Source of the DNA: Epiperipatus broadwayi
Lineage: Eukaryota > Onychophora > Udeonychophora > Euonychophora > Peripatidae
Assembly (NCBI GenBank): GCA_028023455.1
Contig: JAQFVV010000256.1
Coordinates: forward strand, 1,402,516 to 1,466,515
Reading direction: 5' to 3'
Length of the DNA: 64,000 nucleotides
Every line of letters starts with the position of its first letter. The stretch's first letter is position 1. The notes beneath the pieces were generated by a model, which searched no databases, was not told the origin of the DNA, and was given only the letters and a program-made list of their open reading frames with translations. A program made the translations under genes and the position numbers. Below are positions 48,466 through 61,901 of this stretch, piece by piece.

Positions 48466-48786
48466 CACCTCTATATAAGTGAAGATAAATTAATATATAC
48501 TTTCAGAATATTTCTAATATCATCCTATATATAAGAAGTTGTGTGTGAATATTAATGATTAACCTACTAACTTAGCAGTATGAATGCAAGATGATGATAA
48601 CTAAGTAGAGACCAAATTGATTGCAATAACTCAATAACATTTATTAAATAATAAACACAATGTAACAATATTAATAAGTATGATGATCATAATACAATAA
48701 ATATCCCAATCCCAAATCCTGTGATAAAAATGTATACCTTGACAGTCTTCATTTACAAAAATAATTCAGAATAATATATATATATA

Positions 48787-49762
48787 CACCTGGGTCTCTT
48801 TTTATGCAGACTTATTTAATATGATTTTGAAGTTACATGATTCATGTTTCACCGGAAGTCAATTTCCGATAATGCGCTATTACTTTAAATAATAAAATTC
48901 GCACACTTACGTTATATTGAAAGTAATAGCACATTATTGGAATTCGACTTTCATCTTAGGAATTTCAATATTTTCAGTGCTTTATAATAGTAAGATTTTA
49001 TGCAATAATGAAATTAAAATCATGATTTCCACATTTTATGTATACACACATTAAATTTTACAAGATTATAATGTAAATTTGTTCAAACATTGTGCGTGTT
49101 AATTTTGCATTTTAAATCACATTCTGTTTTTGCTTTTTAAAAAAGAACGTAATCAATTATTATTTTTTTATTAATGATACTAATCATTAACGTGCTCTTA
49201 AATTCCAACGAGAGCTAAATGGTTGTATGTCTGGATATCGTGAGCTTCATAAACAATTAATAAAATCATCGTCTCAAAGATTAATTACTAATTACGTTGT
49301 CACCAGAAAACCATTGACACAACATGAGTGTGAAGTTGGCATTAGTTGTATTTCCTCTTGTGAAAAATTTGATTTTTTACCAGTTTACAAACGAACGTGT
49401 TTTTCAGCAAGTAACAATAATAATTAAAATGTGTATTAAAAATGTCAATTACTGTACTGTAAATTATGCATAAAAATATATTATTTTGAATAAAATTAAA
49501 TATTATAGTTAAAAAAAAGTTTGTTTTGTATCAATTTTTTTCAAATTTGAAATTTTTTATTAGTTATATTTTATTTCCTTATTTTTTTTTTTTGCGTGAA
49601 TTTTAAAGTAATTTTACATTGATGCTTTGCTTTTACGCAAATTTTGAAAAATCACAGACTGCATCCCCCCTTTTTCAATGTAAGTTACATATATTTTTGT
49701 GCGATTTCATTCGCATGTGTTTTCTGAGGAACCTATCTATTGTGTAAAACGAGACCCAGGTA
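48787..49762. mobile_element. DNA transposon remnant with terminal inverted repeats
   Basis: The left end CACCTGGGTCTCTTTTTATG and the inverted right end (ACCTGGGTCTCGTTTTACAC) form terminal repeats of about 20 bp. Both are flanked by TATATA, so a 6-bp target duplication is possible but hidden in AT repeats. A second inverted pair lies inside (48851-48893 and 48918-48960). A coding fragment at about 49188-49427 suggests an integrase-type transposase. Confidence 0.6.
49188..49427 (+). pseudogene. Integrase-like transposase fragment
   Basis: The reading gives LKFQRELNGCMSGYRELHKQ, then LITNYVV and, near the end, VYKRTCFSASNN. The G-Y-R-x-L/M-W/H pattern after a short helix, and a K/R-R-x-Y/C-F-S-A stretch later, resemble the region just before the DDE core of IS3EU-type or related animal integrase-like transposases. 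The DDE core itself is absent, so it is an internal deletion product. The assignment rests on motif memory alone. Confidence 0.35.
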
Positions 49763-50255
49763 TATATATATATAAAACACAAAAAAATAAAATGAAATAA
49801 AAGATTTCAAAAAATCATCAAACTAGCTTGCTAATTACATTTATCTATGTCCGCATTATCTCTGATCCATAATTATTGTTATCACTCTCTTTGAATGAAA
49901 GAATCCCTTCTATACATGTATGTGATTCTAAAAATTAATGAGAAAAGCCATTCATTCAAGAGAGTTAATCATATGTGCAGAAAAATATATATATAACTAA
50001 GTTTTAGTATAATAATTAATAAATAATAAGAATTCTGTTTAGTTACTATAGTATGCTATTAAGGTGAATATTGGTAAAATCTTACCTCATCTCACTTTTG
50101 GATGAGCAGTGTCAAGCTTTTGAAGGGATGAGCAGATCTAAACTTTATTTAGTATCATAAATATCTGCTCAACTTAATTCTCTCTCCTCTATACTTAAAG
50201 AAAACACTCTCATTTTCTGAAGCATTAGTTTCCAAAACTTGAAAGCAAAAAAAAA

Positions 50256-50256
50256 C

Positions 50257-50349
<93 letters not shown>
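50256..50349. repeat. (AAT)n microsatellite
   Basis: About 31 AAT/ATA units, slightly broken at the ends. Confidence 0.95.
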
Positions 50350-50353
<4 letters not shown>

Positions 50354-50959
50354 ATGATAAATAACAAAAAAAATACAAATCAATATTATTTAGAAATGAG
50401 CTTTTGAGCTAGGCAAGCACTTGTCATTATGTTAAGAGTCTCTTAATTCTGGTAATAAGTCTCTTAGGGTTGTGTACTTGTCCACTGGTATAATTGACCT
50501 ATACTTACACCAGAATGGTAGATCATCAGCACTTTCCAGTTCTTTCCTTGGAATACAAAACAGAAGATCCACTGGATATCTATATCCTGCACTATTATAT
50601 AAGTATTTTACACATGCAATATGCTACTATTGGCATGAAAATTGCATTGGTCACCTACAGCATGTTTCCTTTACCCCAACTTCATTGCAATACCCTCTTT
50701 AATATATACAATTGTTTATATGGTTGTTTTTATGCATAGGGAAGTGGTGTAAGAAAAATTAAAAAAAATTTTTTTGATGACTTCAAGCTGTTGTTTTTTT
50801 TTTTTTTAAATTTTTTTTTACTTAGTTTTTCACAATCTGATTAAACCATTTGGTTTACTTTCATCATTTAGATATGTCTATATTTCTATTACACTAGTAG
50901 CTGAAATAAATTCTTTTCCTAGCATGGAGGAAATTTGTTCTAAAATTGAACATTGATAT
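50350..50959. other. Stretch without recognised genes
   Basis: Slightly less AT-rich at 50400-50700, where two overlapping + strand frames of 76 and 81 codons occur (50472-50702, 50494-50739). Neither has a recognisable motif. Confidence 0.45.
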
Positions 50960-53700
50960 CCATTTTGGATTTTTCTAATAAAACAGCTATTGAAAAAAAA
51001 CCAAGGTGACTTCTTTTTTGCAATTTTTGCAGTTGTTATCAACAAAGTGGTAGCTTTCATTCCCCATGCTTGCTGCAATTGTTCATTGTTGTATGATTGT
51101 TATTAAGATAAATATTTATTAAAATTGTTTTTTTGCTATTCAAGTCTGGTTACTTAGCAACATGCTTGACACTGGATCATTATCTTTTAGCTTTATCTTT
51201 GTCTCTGTCATGATATCAGTTTGCTAAGAACATTCACAGTTAGTTATGTTAGGTGTATGTAAGTGTAATTATTTTCAATATCATAGAAATCTAAAAAATT
51301 ATCGCTTATTTAAAGGAAAAAATACTAATTTGTTTAGTGCAATGTTTGTGTGTATATACATGTTTAACAAAGAAGTAGTCATTAAATAACTACTTGGCAT
51401 GGTTTAAGATGGTGTAGGTTTTGGCAAGAGTTGTTAGTCATAAGTCACCCTTACAACTCTCCTTCCTTACAGGGTTAAAATTTTAAAATTTATCTTTCAA
51501 ATTTTAACACTCATAAGCATGTTGGTATGCCTCTAATGCATGGATATTTTGAAACTAGATAAAGAGTCACTACACTATTTCTTTGCTTCATTTTTTACAG
51601 CTGGTTTGGAAAAGTTTTTAACTATTTCCCTCATATCTAGGCTATATCATTTGTAAGATGATCTAGACTTAGGGGCTTTGATGGTTTTATTGCTGAGACT
51701 TGGCTAATAATGGGTCTCTGTCACAGATGGCACATAAATTTATATATTAAACCTTTTTCTTGCTTTTTTGAGACTTACTGGATTCATGAGGTTTAGCTAA
51801 ATATTAGAACACCCAAATTATTGGTATGGATTGATTCCTGCATTACAGTTAGTCTCAAGGTATACCAATAGTTGCATTTAAGAACTAATTGGACAATACC
51901 CTCATCAAACTTAATATCTCTAGTCATGCATTATGCATTTTTACTACATTGATCATTTGTTATTTTTCTTTCTCTTTAATGTGATCTACCTTGTCTTTAT
52001 ACTTTTCTTGATAGTTATCTTTATTCTTTAGCTGTAAGGGCAATCCAATGAGATTATCATAGATTATTGTGAGCAACCAAAATAGGGCTTCAAGATGCAG
52101 GCATTATATGTACCTTGGATCTCTCCTTCATAGTTTATCCAAAATGCATTGGGACCTGTATATTTGTTGATATATGGTCCTTCATATATAAAAAATTTAT
52201 GTTTGTTTTCCTGTGGTTTACTCAGGTGTGAAGCTTTTATCAAAACTCTATTTCTGACTTTAAATTTGTGTAGGGACCTTTTTATATTTTAGTTCCTATG
52301 ATTTTCTATTTTGATGAGTTGCTCATAGACCTTTAATATAGGATTTTCTCCATCTATCTTGTTTTTAGTGGCTTGATTAATTTATACTCCATGTGTGGGG
52401 GAGATAACTAAAAACTAGAATTTAATGTAACACATAGTTGTTTTCATTCACAACTTACTATCTTTGGGTATCTTTTTCCTTTGTCAGTACCTACATCATA
52501 GTCAAATTTTATTTGATAACATCATAGTGGGTTCATTTATTGTGAATTGTCCATTTGTGCATTCTAAAGTTGCAATCTTTGAAGTTTTTCCCTTAACATG
52601 TGCTCTTTCTTCTAAGCACTATCATTACATGTTTAATAAATGCAATGGGATCTTAATAATTGTTGCATAACTTGTGGAATGGGGGATCTTTCTGTTTTTT
52701 GCTACACAATATAGTTGTTCCCTCATTGTTTGGTGACTTTCCAAGATTTGGTCATTTGTTTGATTATGGAGGAACTTCAAATGCCATAATATACTCTCAA
52801 GATGAACAAATCTACTGACTTCATTTGTCCTTTCAAGATTGTCTTTCCTTTTGCAATAACTTCCTTTGTGATAGCCATATAAGTTAGCATTGCTTAAGTC
52901 TGATAGTTGTTCTTCAGAGTATAAACATTGTGTTTGAGAAACAACTTAATTTTATTTTGGTGGTAAATATAAGTGTGCCTGGATGATTTTTAATGCACAT
53001 TATACTTGTTCACTATTGTAATCCTATCATAATATCTGTAGAATATGAGGTCACCTTGATTCTCATGGTTCATTACATGATTCATGGTTACTAATGGAAT
53101 TTTCATGAGTTTAACTTTGTTTCATTATTTGGGAGTATAATCTGACTGTTTTCTTAATCCTTGAGATTTATAATCTAATTTTTATAATATACACATGTAG
53201 GTCTATTGAATGGCCTGAGCTCTCTATCAATGTCACTAAAATCTTTGTGTGCTGAAGACTTTCTGCTTCATCCATTTCTATCCCTTTTTCTAGTTTTTTC
53301 TAGAATGGGTTCAAGTGCTTAAACAATGCTGTAATGATCCTCCAGACAATTACTCTGGGTGTCATCATTACATTCATAGACTTTATGTTTGGGGTAAGTT
53401 TTGGGTTCTTGGTATTGGTTTTTCACACTAATTTGCATTGTATCATTACTCATGCTTATCTCAGTGGAGTTTGTTTGTTGGTTTGATATGGAAGTTCTTG
53501 GGTTAATCTGATCTATGCTTGATATTCTCTCCCAAACTAACATTAAGATAAAACTCTTTAATTTTATCTTTAGAGACTTGAGATATCCAACCAGCATAAA
53601 TTTCAAGACCAAGTGAAATTTTAACAGTGAAAGAATACTTAACATCTCGATTAGATTCAAAAATGAAACCATGCAAATATTTTCAGAAAATAATCACTTG
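50960..53700 (-). mobile_element. Decayed Ty3/gypsy-like LTR retrotransposon
   Basis: Minus-strand translation around 52080-52380 gives V-R-N-R-V-L-I-K-A, S-H-L-S-K-P-Q-E-N-K, YEGPY-x-I-N-K, then G-T-Y-N-A, L-K-P-Y-F. This is the pattern of the C-terminal integrase region (GPY/F-type) of gypsy elements. Further minus-strand sequence to about 53700 has long broken frames (such as 53319-53672) but no secure domain. The 3' side (50960-51480) shares sequence with 1-545 and may be LTR. Frames are heavily interrupted. Confidence 0.5.
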
Positions 53701-54009
53701 TTGTCTATCATCTGAGTTGTGAGTAATCATCTCTGTCATTTGTAAGAAATAAATTTCCAACTGCTAAATAGGTTGAACCATGGACTCCATAGTTTATTTG
53801 AAAATCATTCATGACTTCCTGAATCTTTGATGCATCATAACAAATCTTCCATTTATAATAAATTGAATGCAGCCAATGTTATCATTAGATAGTCCCAAAA
53901 CTGCAGTGTCACTCCAAATATATAGATTATGTTGATCATGAACAATACACTAGTTATGCCAGTGGTAAGGTTTACTAGGTAAAAAAAATTTTTTTTCATG
54001 TTTCAATTG

Positions 54010-56628
54010 TAACGGTATATAATATGCCATTACATGAATTTAAAATTAGAATAAAAACTTTTTTAAATTTGTAAATAAAAAACTAAAAGCTAAAAAGTAG
54101 AGTTGTTAAACATATATATATATATATTCGCACAGATGTAAAACTTTAAAAGTATTTTTTTTATATAAAAAAAAAAGTATTTGAACGTATTTTTTATAAA
54201 AAAAAAATAAAAGATCTAAATATAAAATATTTTTAAAAAAGTAATGTAAGTAGAAATAGTTATTAATTAATTTCTGAAATCTCAAAATGGAAATGATTGT
54301 GTTATTAATTATCAAAAAGCAAACTAACCCTTGGGGATCTTATATAATTAAAAAGTCAGATAAAAGATATAGATAAAAATTAAAGATTGTTTCCTGCTCT
54401 GAAGCAGAATGTCCAATAGAAGCAGAAAAACAGCGCTCGAACCCTAATGAAAATGATTGATTGTTCAGTGAATCCGGACGATTGGTATAAAAGGAAAAAC
54501 ATTGAAATTAAAAACAGTTCCAGCTTAATTGTTTTTGACAGGCATGATAAGATGCACTTGTCACCCTCTCTCACTTATTTAAAAATGAAATGACAGTAAT
54601 ACGAGGATTGAACCAGCTAAGGTCACCTTCAGCTAGACCGGTCTTCAAATAAAGACTTTGTGGGAATTGACACGAGGAACCGAGAGCTTTTCTACTGTAA
54701 AAGATATAACTGAAAAATTTTTAAAAAATAATTAAGAACTTTCAAGATTTAATATTCAGCTAACCTAAATTTTAAAATGAACTTTTATCTGACTTTTAAG
54801 TTTTCAAATCAATTATTAATGTTTAATTTTTATACATTTGAGTTTGCTAAAAAAAGTCATTTCCATTTTTTTTATTAATATTTATTGTATAATTTATTTA
54901 AATGCATTAAATTTAAGTTGGGTATAGATTTTTGCATAGATTCGTTAACATTTAATTATGTTTTTATTTTCATATTTGATTAAAATATATAGACATATGG
55001 TAAATAATGATACCTTATGTTGAGTATCTAAAATGTATTTATTCGGATGTCTTTTTAGTTATTGGTGTCAATGCGGCATCTTATGATGAATGCCATTGAG
55101 TTTCTTGTAAATTTTCCTCTGTAATTCCATCAATGACTTTATATTTTGATTGTTTATGTTTATTTTGAAATGTTTTTAACCATGTAATCTATGTAGCCGA
55201 TCTATACTCAACATTAAAAAAAAAAACTTTTATAAAATTCATCTGTGTAAACTTATATAAATGTTAAATTTAAGTCGGGCATGAATGGCTATATAGATTT
55301 GTAAAGTTATATTAATTAATTAAGGGAGGGTTAATCTTAGGTTATTTGTTTCGTGGTTAAATTGGGTCAATGGATTGGATATATTGGTGTAATTAGTAAA
55401 TGTAGTATGAGGTCCACAATGTGCAGAATTGCATTTATATGCCACCCACCCCCTTTTAGCCTATGGAAAGGGATAGTAAGATGGAAAACACAGTCCCTTC
55501 CTATGGAGTTTTTTTATTGTTCTTCTTGCCTGACAGATGTAGCATTCCTGTACTAGATGAGAGTCAATGTCTTCTTTAACTATGCTGTTCAGATGTATAT
55601 TCCTGACAGTATGGTATTTGTGCTGTCATATTCATGCTGCATTGAATACATCGATGTATCAAATGGATTGACATCAGTTTGACTGTGAACTTTTGGCCTA
55701 AAGTTCAATAACGGATAGAATACTTTCTTTTCAAATGCAATCTATGTAGTTTATTCATTCTCGACACTCTCAAAAAAAATATTATTAAATTCATCTGTAT
55801 GGATGGTTTTAAATTTAAAATAGTAATTTAAATTTAAAAGTTAATATTAAAATCTAAAATAATAAATGTTATTTTTCAAATTCTAAATGATTATATATGT
55901 GCATTAATAAATGTTGTTTGTGTGTTAATTACTGCCAGTGGCATATTTTATTTTTGTTAATAGTGAAAAGATATTTTAAATAATTTATATTTTGTACATC
56001 TCTGCATCTGACTGAGCTAGTCACTAGGGCTGGTGGTCATGATCTTAACAGCATGTATATGCCTACTATAGAAATTGTCCAGGTTCAAAATGCCTGATGG
56101 CACCCTGTTGTGCAGATATGGTAAGACTCCATTCTAACTGACTGATATAATTGGACTCCCAATGTGGCATGATGTATAATAAACCATGAGTACCCCGAGT
56201 AAATTTTTTTTAAAGTGAAATATTTTTATCTATATTAACGTAAAATTATAGTTTGAATTTTGTTTTAAAAGTACTGCCAGTAAGAAAAATTGTGCATATG
56301 TAAAGATAAATGCAAGGAATAAAAATGTAATAGCTAATATAAATATTTTTTTTTAAAAAAGTCTTATTTAAAATCCAACCATTTAACTTGCCTAAGTAAT
56401 AGTTAAAAGTAAAAGGAAAAAACTTGGAAGGGGGGAGAAAGTTAGCTGGTAGTAAGGAATCAACAGTCAACAAATTTTTTTATCATTATATTTGTGTGTA
56501 ATTACTAACCAAAGTTTTGTCTTTTAAAAAAAAAAGTTTAGTATATAATTGTGTAACGTAATTACTAACACTAAGTAAATTCTTTTTTTTTTTAATGTTT
56601 TTGTTTTTTGAGAAAGTTTCCTGATGTG
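54010..56628. repeat. Tandem array unit 1 (2,619 bp)
   Basis: This is the first copy of a ~2.62-kb direct repeat; its start is set where homology to unit 2 begins (TAACGGTATATAATATGCC). The left neighbour up to 54009 is not part of the array. It differs from units 2-4 by scattered substitutions and small indels, often in A or T runs. Short minus-strand readings starting MREGDKC (54380-54574 here) recur in every copy but change length, so coding is not supported. A perfect palindrome, ATACATCGATGTAT, lies at 55646-55659. Confidence 0.9.
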
Positions 56629-59276
56629 TAACGGTATATAATATGCCATTACATTAATTTAAAATTAGAATAAAAACTTTTTTAAGTTCGTAAATAAAAA
56701 CCTAAAAGCTAAAAATTAGAATTGTTAAACGTATATGTATTCATACAGATGCAAAACTTTAAAAGTTTTTTTTTTTATAAAAAAAAATGTATTTGAACAT
56801 ATTTTTTATAAAAAAAGATAAAAGATCTAAATATAAAATATTTTAAAAAAAAGTAACATAAGTAAAAATAGAAATAGGTATTAATTAATTCCTGAAATCT
56901 CAAAATGGAAATGATTGTGTTATTAATTATCGAAAAGCAAACTAGCCCTTGGGGATCTTATATAATTAAAAAGTCAGATAAAAAATATAGATAAAAATTA
57001 AAGATTGTTTCCCACTCTGAAGCAGAATGTCCAATAGAAGCAGAAAACCAGTGCTCGGACCTAATGAAAATGATTGGAACCATTGTTCAGTGAATCCGGA
57101 CGATCGGTATAAAAGGAAAAATATTGAAATTAAGAACAGTTCCAGCTTGATTGTTTTTGAGAGGCGTGATAAGATGCACTTGTCACCCTCTCTCACTTAT
57201 TTAAAAATGAAATGACTGTAATACCGGGATTGAACCAGCTAAGGCCACCTTCAGATAGACCAGGTCTTCAAATAAAGACTTCATGGGAATTGGCACCAGG
57301 AACCGAGAGCTCTTCTACTATAAGAGATATAACTGAAAAATTTTTAAAAAATAATTAAGAACTTTCAAGATATAATATTCAGCTAACCTAAATTTTAAAA
57401 TGAACTTTTATCTGACTTTTAAGTTTTCAAATCAATTATTAATGTTTAATTTTTATACATTTGAGTTTGCTAAAAAATCATTTCCATTTTTTTTATTAAT
57501 ATTTATTGTATAAATTATTTAAATGCATTAAATTTAAGTTGGGTATAGATGCTTGCATAGATTTGTTAACGTTTAATTATGTTTTTGTTTTCATATTTGA
57601 TTAGAATATATAGACATTCGGTAAATAATGATACCTTATGTTGAGTATCTAAAATGTATTTATTCGGATGTCTTTTAAGTTATTGGTGTCAATGCAGCAT
57701 CTTATGATGAATGCCATTGGGTTTCTTGTAAATTTCCCTCTGCAATTCCATCAATGACTTTATATTTTGATCGTTTATGTTTATTTTGAAATGTTTTTAA
57801 CCATGTAATCTATGTAGCTGATCTATACTCAACATTAAAAAACAAACTTTTATAAAATTCATCTGTGTGAACTTATATAAATGTTAAATTTAAGTCGGGC
57901 ATGAATGGCTATATAGATTTGTAAAGTTATATTAATTAATTAAGGGAGGGTTAATCTTAGGTTATTTGTTTCGTGGTTAAATTGGGTCAATGGATTGGAT
58001 ATATTGGTGTAATTAGTAAATGCAGTATGAGGTCTGCTACATGCAGGATCGCATTTATATGCCACACACCCCCTTTTTGCCTATGGAAGGGGATAGTAAG
58101 ATGGAAAATGCAGTCTCTTCCTATGGAGTTTTTTTTATTGTTCTTCTTGCCAGACAGATGTAGCATTCCTGTATTGGATGAGAGTCAATGTCTTCTTTAA
58201 CCATGCTGTTCAGATGTACATTCCTGACAGTATGGTATTTGTGCTGTTGTATTTCATGCTGCATTGAATACATCGATGTATCAGATGGATTGATGTTGGT
58301 TTGACTGTGAACTTTTGGCCTAAGGTTAAATAAGGGATAGAATATTTTCTTTTCAAATGCAATCTATGTAGTTTATTCATACTCGACACTCTCAAAAAAA
58401 ATATTATTAAATTCATCTGTACAGATGGTTTTAAATTTAAAATAATAATTTAAATTTAAAAGTTAATATTAAAATCTAAAATAATAAATGTTATTCCTCA
58501 AATTCTAAATGATTATATATGTGTGTTAATAAATGTTGTTTGTGTGTTAATTACTGGCAGTGGTTTATTTTATTTTTTTTAATATTGAAAATATATTTTA
58601 AATAATTTATATTTTGTAAATCTCTGCATCTCACTGAGCTAGTGACTTGGGCTGATGGTCAATAGATTCTTAACAGCACGTATATGCCTACTATATAAAT
58701 TTTCCAGGTTCAAAATGTCTGGTGGTGCCCTGTAGTGCAGATACGGTAGACTACACTCTATCCGACCGATATAATTGGACTCCCAACATGGCACGATGTA
58801 TAATAAACCATGAGTACCCTGAGAATTTAAAAATAAATCATGCCAGAAACATTTTTTTTGAAAGTGAAATATTTTTATCTATATTAATGTAAAGTTATAG
58901 TTTGAATTTTGTTTTAAAAGTACCGCCAGTAAGAAAAATTGTGCATATGTAAAGATAAATGCGAGAAATAAAACCTAATAGCTAATATAAATATTTTTTT
59001 AAAAAAAGTCTTATTTAAAATCCAACCGTTTAACTTGCCTAAGTAATAGTTAAAAGTAGAAGAAAAGAAACTTGGAAGGGAGGGGGCAGAAATTTAGCTG
59101 GTAGTAAAGAATCAACAGTCAACAATTTTTTTATCATTATATTTGTGTGTAATTACTAACCAAAGTTTTGTCTTTTAAAAAAAAGTTTAGTATATAATTG
59201 TGTAACGTAATTACTAACACTAAGTAAATTCTTTTTTTTTTAATGTTTTTGTTTTTTGAGGAAGTTTACTGATATG
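56629..59276. repeat. Tandem array unit 2 (2,648 bp)
   Basis: Second copy, head to tail with unit 1. It holds the best pol III B-box-like sequence of the array on the minus strand (GGTTCAATCCC, 57226-57236). The same place in units 3 and 4 reads GGTTCAATACC. The palindrome ATACATCGATGTAT is at 58268-58281. The frame around 58060-58270 on the minus strand (an ECYICLARR-type stretch in other copies) is interrupted here. Confidence 0.9.
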
Positions 59277-61901
59277 TAATGGTATATAATATGCTGTTAC
59301 ATTAATTTAAAATTAGAATAAAAACTTTTTTAAGTTCATAAATAAAAAACTAAAAGCTAAAAATTAGAGTTGTTAAACGTATATATATTCGCACAGATGC
59401 AAAACTTTAAAAGTTTTTTTTTTTTATAAAAAAAAAAAAAGTATTTGAACATATTTTTTATAAAAAAAGATAAAAGATCTAAATATAAAATATTTTAAAA
59501 AAAAGTAACGTAAGTAAAAATAGAAATAGGTATTAATTAATTCCTGAAATCTCAAAATGGAAATGACTGTGTTATTAATTATCGAAAAGCAAACTAGCTC
59601 TTGGGGATCTTATATAATTAAAAAGTCAGATGAAAGATATAGATAAAAATTAAAGATTGTTTCCCACTCTAAAGCAGAATGTCCAATAGAAGCAGAAAAC
59701 CAGTGCTCGGACCCTAATGAAAATGATTGATTGTTCAGTGAATCCGGACGATCGGTATAAAATGAAAAATATTGAAATTAAGAACAGTTCCAGCTTGATT
59801 GTTTTTGAGAGGTGTGATAAGATGCACTTGTCACCCTCTCTCACTTATTTGAAAATGAAATGACTGTAATACTGGTATTGAACCAGCTAAGGCCACCTTC
59901 AGAATAGACCGGTCTTCAAATAAAGACGTCATGGGAATTGACACCAGGAACCGAGAGCTCTTGTACTGTAAGAGATATAACTGAAAAATTTTAAAAAAAT
60001 AATTAAGAACTTTCAAGATTTAATATTCAGCTAACCTAAATTTTAAAATGAACTTTTATCTGACTTTTAAGTTTTCAAATCAATTATTAATGTTTAATTT
60101 TTATACATTTGAGTTTGCTAAAAAATCATTTCCATTTTTTTTTATTAATATTTATTGTATAAATTATTTAAATGCATTAAATTTAAGTTGGGTATAGATT
60201 TTTGCATAGATTCGTTAACGTTTAATAATGTTTTTATTTTCATATTTGATTAAAATATATAGACATTCGGTAAATAATGATACCTTATGTTGAGTATCTA
60301 AAATGCATTTATTCGGATGTCTTTTAAGTTATTGGTGTCAATGCAGCATCTTATGATGAATGCCATTGGGTTTCTTGTAAATTTCCCTCTGCAATTCCAT
60401 CAATGACTTTATATTTTGATCGTTTATGTTTATTTTGAAATGTTTTTAACCGTGTAATCTATGTAGCTGATCTATACTCAACATTAAAAAACAAACTTTT
60501 ATAAAATTCATCTGTGCAAACTTATATAAATGTTAAATTTAAGTCAGGCATGAATGGCTATATAGATTTGTAAAGTTATATTAATTAAACAAGGGAGGGT
60601 TAATCTTAGGTTATTTATTTTATGATTAAATTGGGTCAATGGATTGGATATATTGGTGTAATTAGTAAATGCAGTATGAGGTCTGCTACATGCAGGATCG
60701 CATTTATATGCCACACACCCCCTATTGCCTATGGAAGGGGATAGTAAAATGGAAAATGCAGTCTCTTTCTATGGAGTTTTTTTTTATTGTTCTTCTTGCC
60801 AGACAGATGTAGCATTCCCATACTGGACGAGAGTCAATGTCTTCTTTAACCATGCTGTTCAGATGTACATTCCTGACAGTATGGTATTTGTGCTGTTGTA
60901 TTTCATGCTGCATTGAATACATCGATGTATCAGATGGATTGATGTTGGTTTGACTGTGAACTTTTGGCCTAAGGTTAAATAAGGGATAGAATATTTTCTT
61001 TTCAAATGCAATCTATGTAGTTTATTCATACTTGACACTCTCAAAAAAAATATTATTAAATTCATCTGTACAGATGGTTTTAAATTTAAAATAATAATTT
61101 AAATTTAAAAGTTAATATTAAAATCTAAAATAATAAATGTTATTCCTCAAATTCTAAATGATTATATATATGTGTGTTAATAAATGTTGTTTGTGTGTTA
61201 ATTACTGGCAGTGGTATATTTTATTTTTGTTAATATTGAAAAGATATTTTAAATAATTTATATTTTGTACATCTCTGCATCTCACTGAGCTAGTGACTAG
61301 GGCTGGAAGTCATGATCTTAACAGCACGTATATGCCTACTATATAAATTTTCCAGGTTCAAAATGCCTGGTGGTGCCCTGTAGTGCAGATACGGTAGACT
61401 ACACTCTATCCAACCGATATAATTGGACTCCCAACATGGCATGATGTATAATAAACTACGAGTACCCTGAGTAAATTGTTTTTAAAGTGAAATATTTTTA
61501 TCTATATTAATGTAAAGTTATAGTTTGAATTTTGTTTTAAAAGTAGTGCCAGTAAGAAAAATTGTGCATATGTAAAGATAAACGTGAGAAAAAAAACCAA
61601 TAGCTAATATAAATATTTTTTTTAAAAAAAGTCTTATTTCAAATCCAACCATTTAACTTGCCTAAGTAATAGTTAAAAGTAGTAGAAAAGAAACTGGAAG
61701 GGAGGGGGGGCAGAAAGTTAGCTGGTAATAAAGAATCAACAGTCAACAATTTTTTTTATCATTATATTTGTGTGTAATTACTAACCAAAATTTTGTCTTT
61801 TAAAAAAAAAGTTTAGTATATAATTGTCTAACATAATTACTAACACTAAGTAAATTATTTTTTTTTAATGTTTTTGTTTTTTGAGGAAGTTTACTGATAT
61901 G
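59277..61901. repeat. Tandem array unit 3 (2,625 bp)
   Basis: Third copy, closest in sequence to unit 4 in the parts compared. The palindrome is at 60917-60930. A 66-codon minus-strand frame (60722-60922) is open here, but homopolymer indels in other copies shift it. Confidence 0.9.

Noticed and set aside
50155-50378. Two minus-strand frames with long Ile or Leu runs
   Set aside because: Translation of the (AAT)n microsatellite.
60722-60922. Frame with a C-x2-C pair (ECYICLARR) in the array as a zinc-finger gene
   Set aside because: Frame is broken in other units, and no second metal-binding pair is present.
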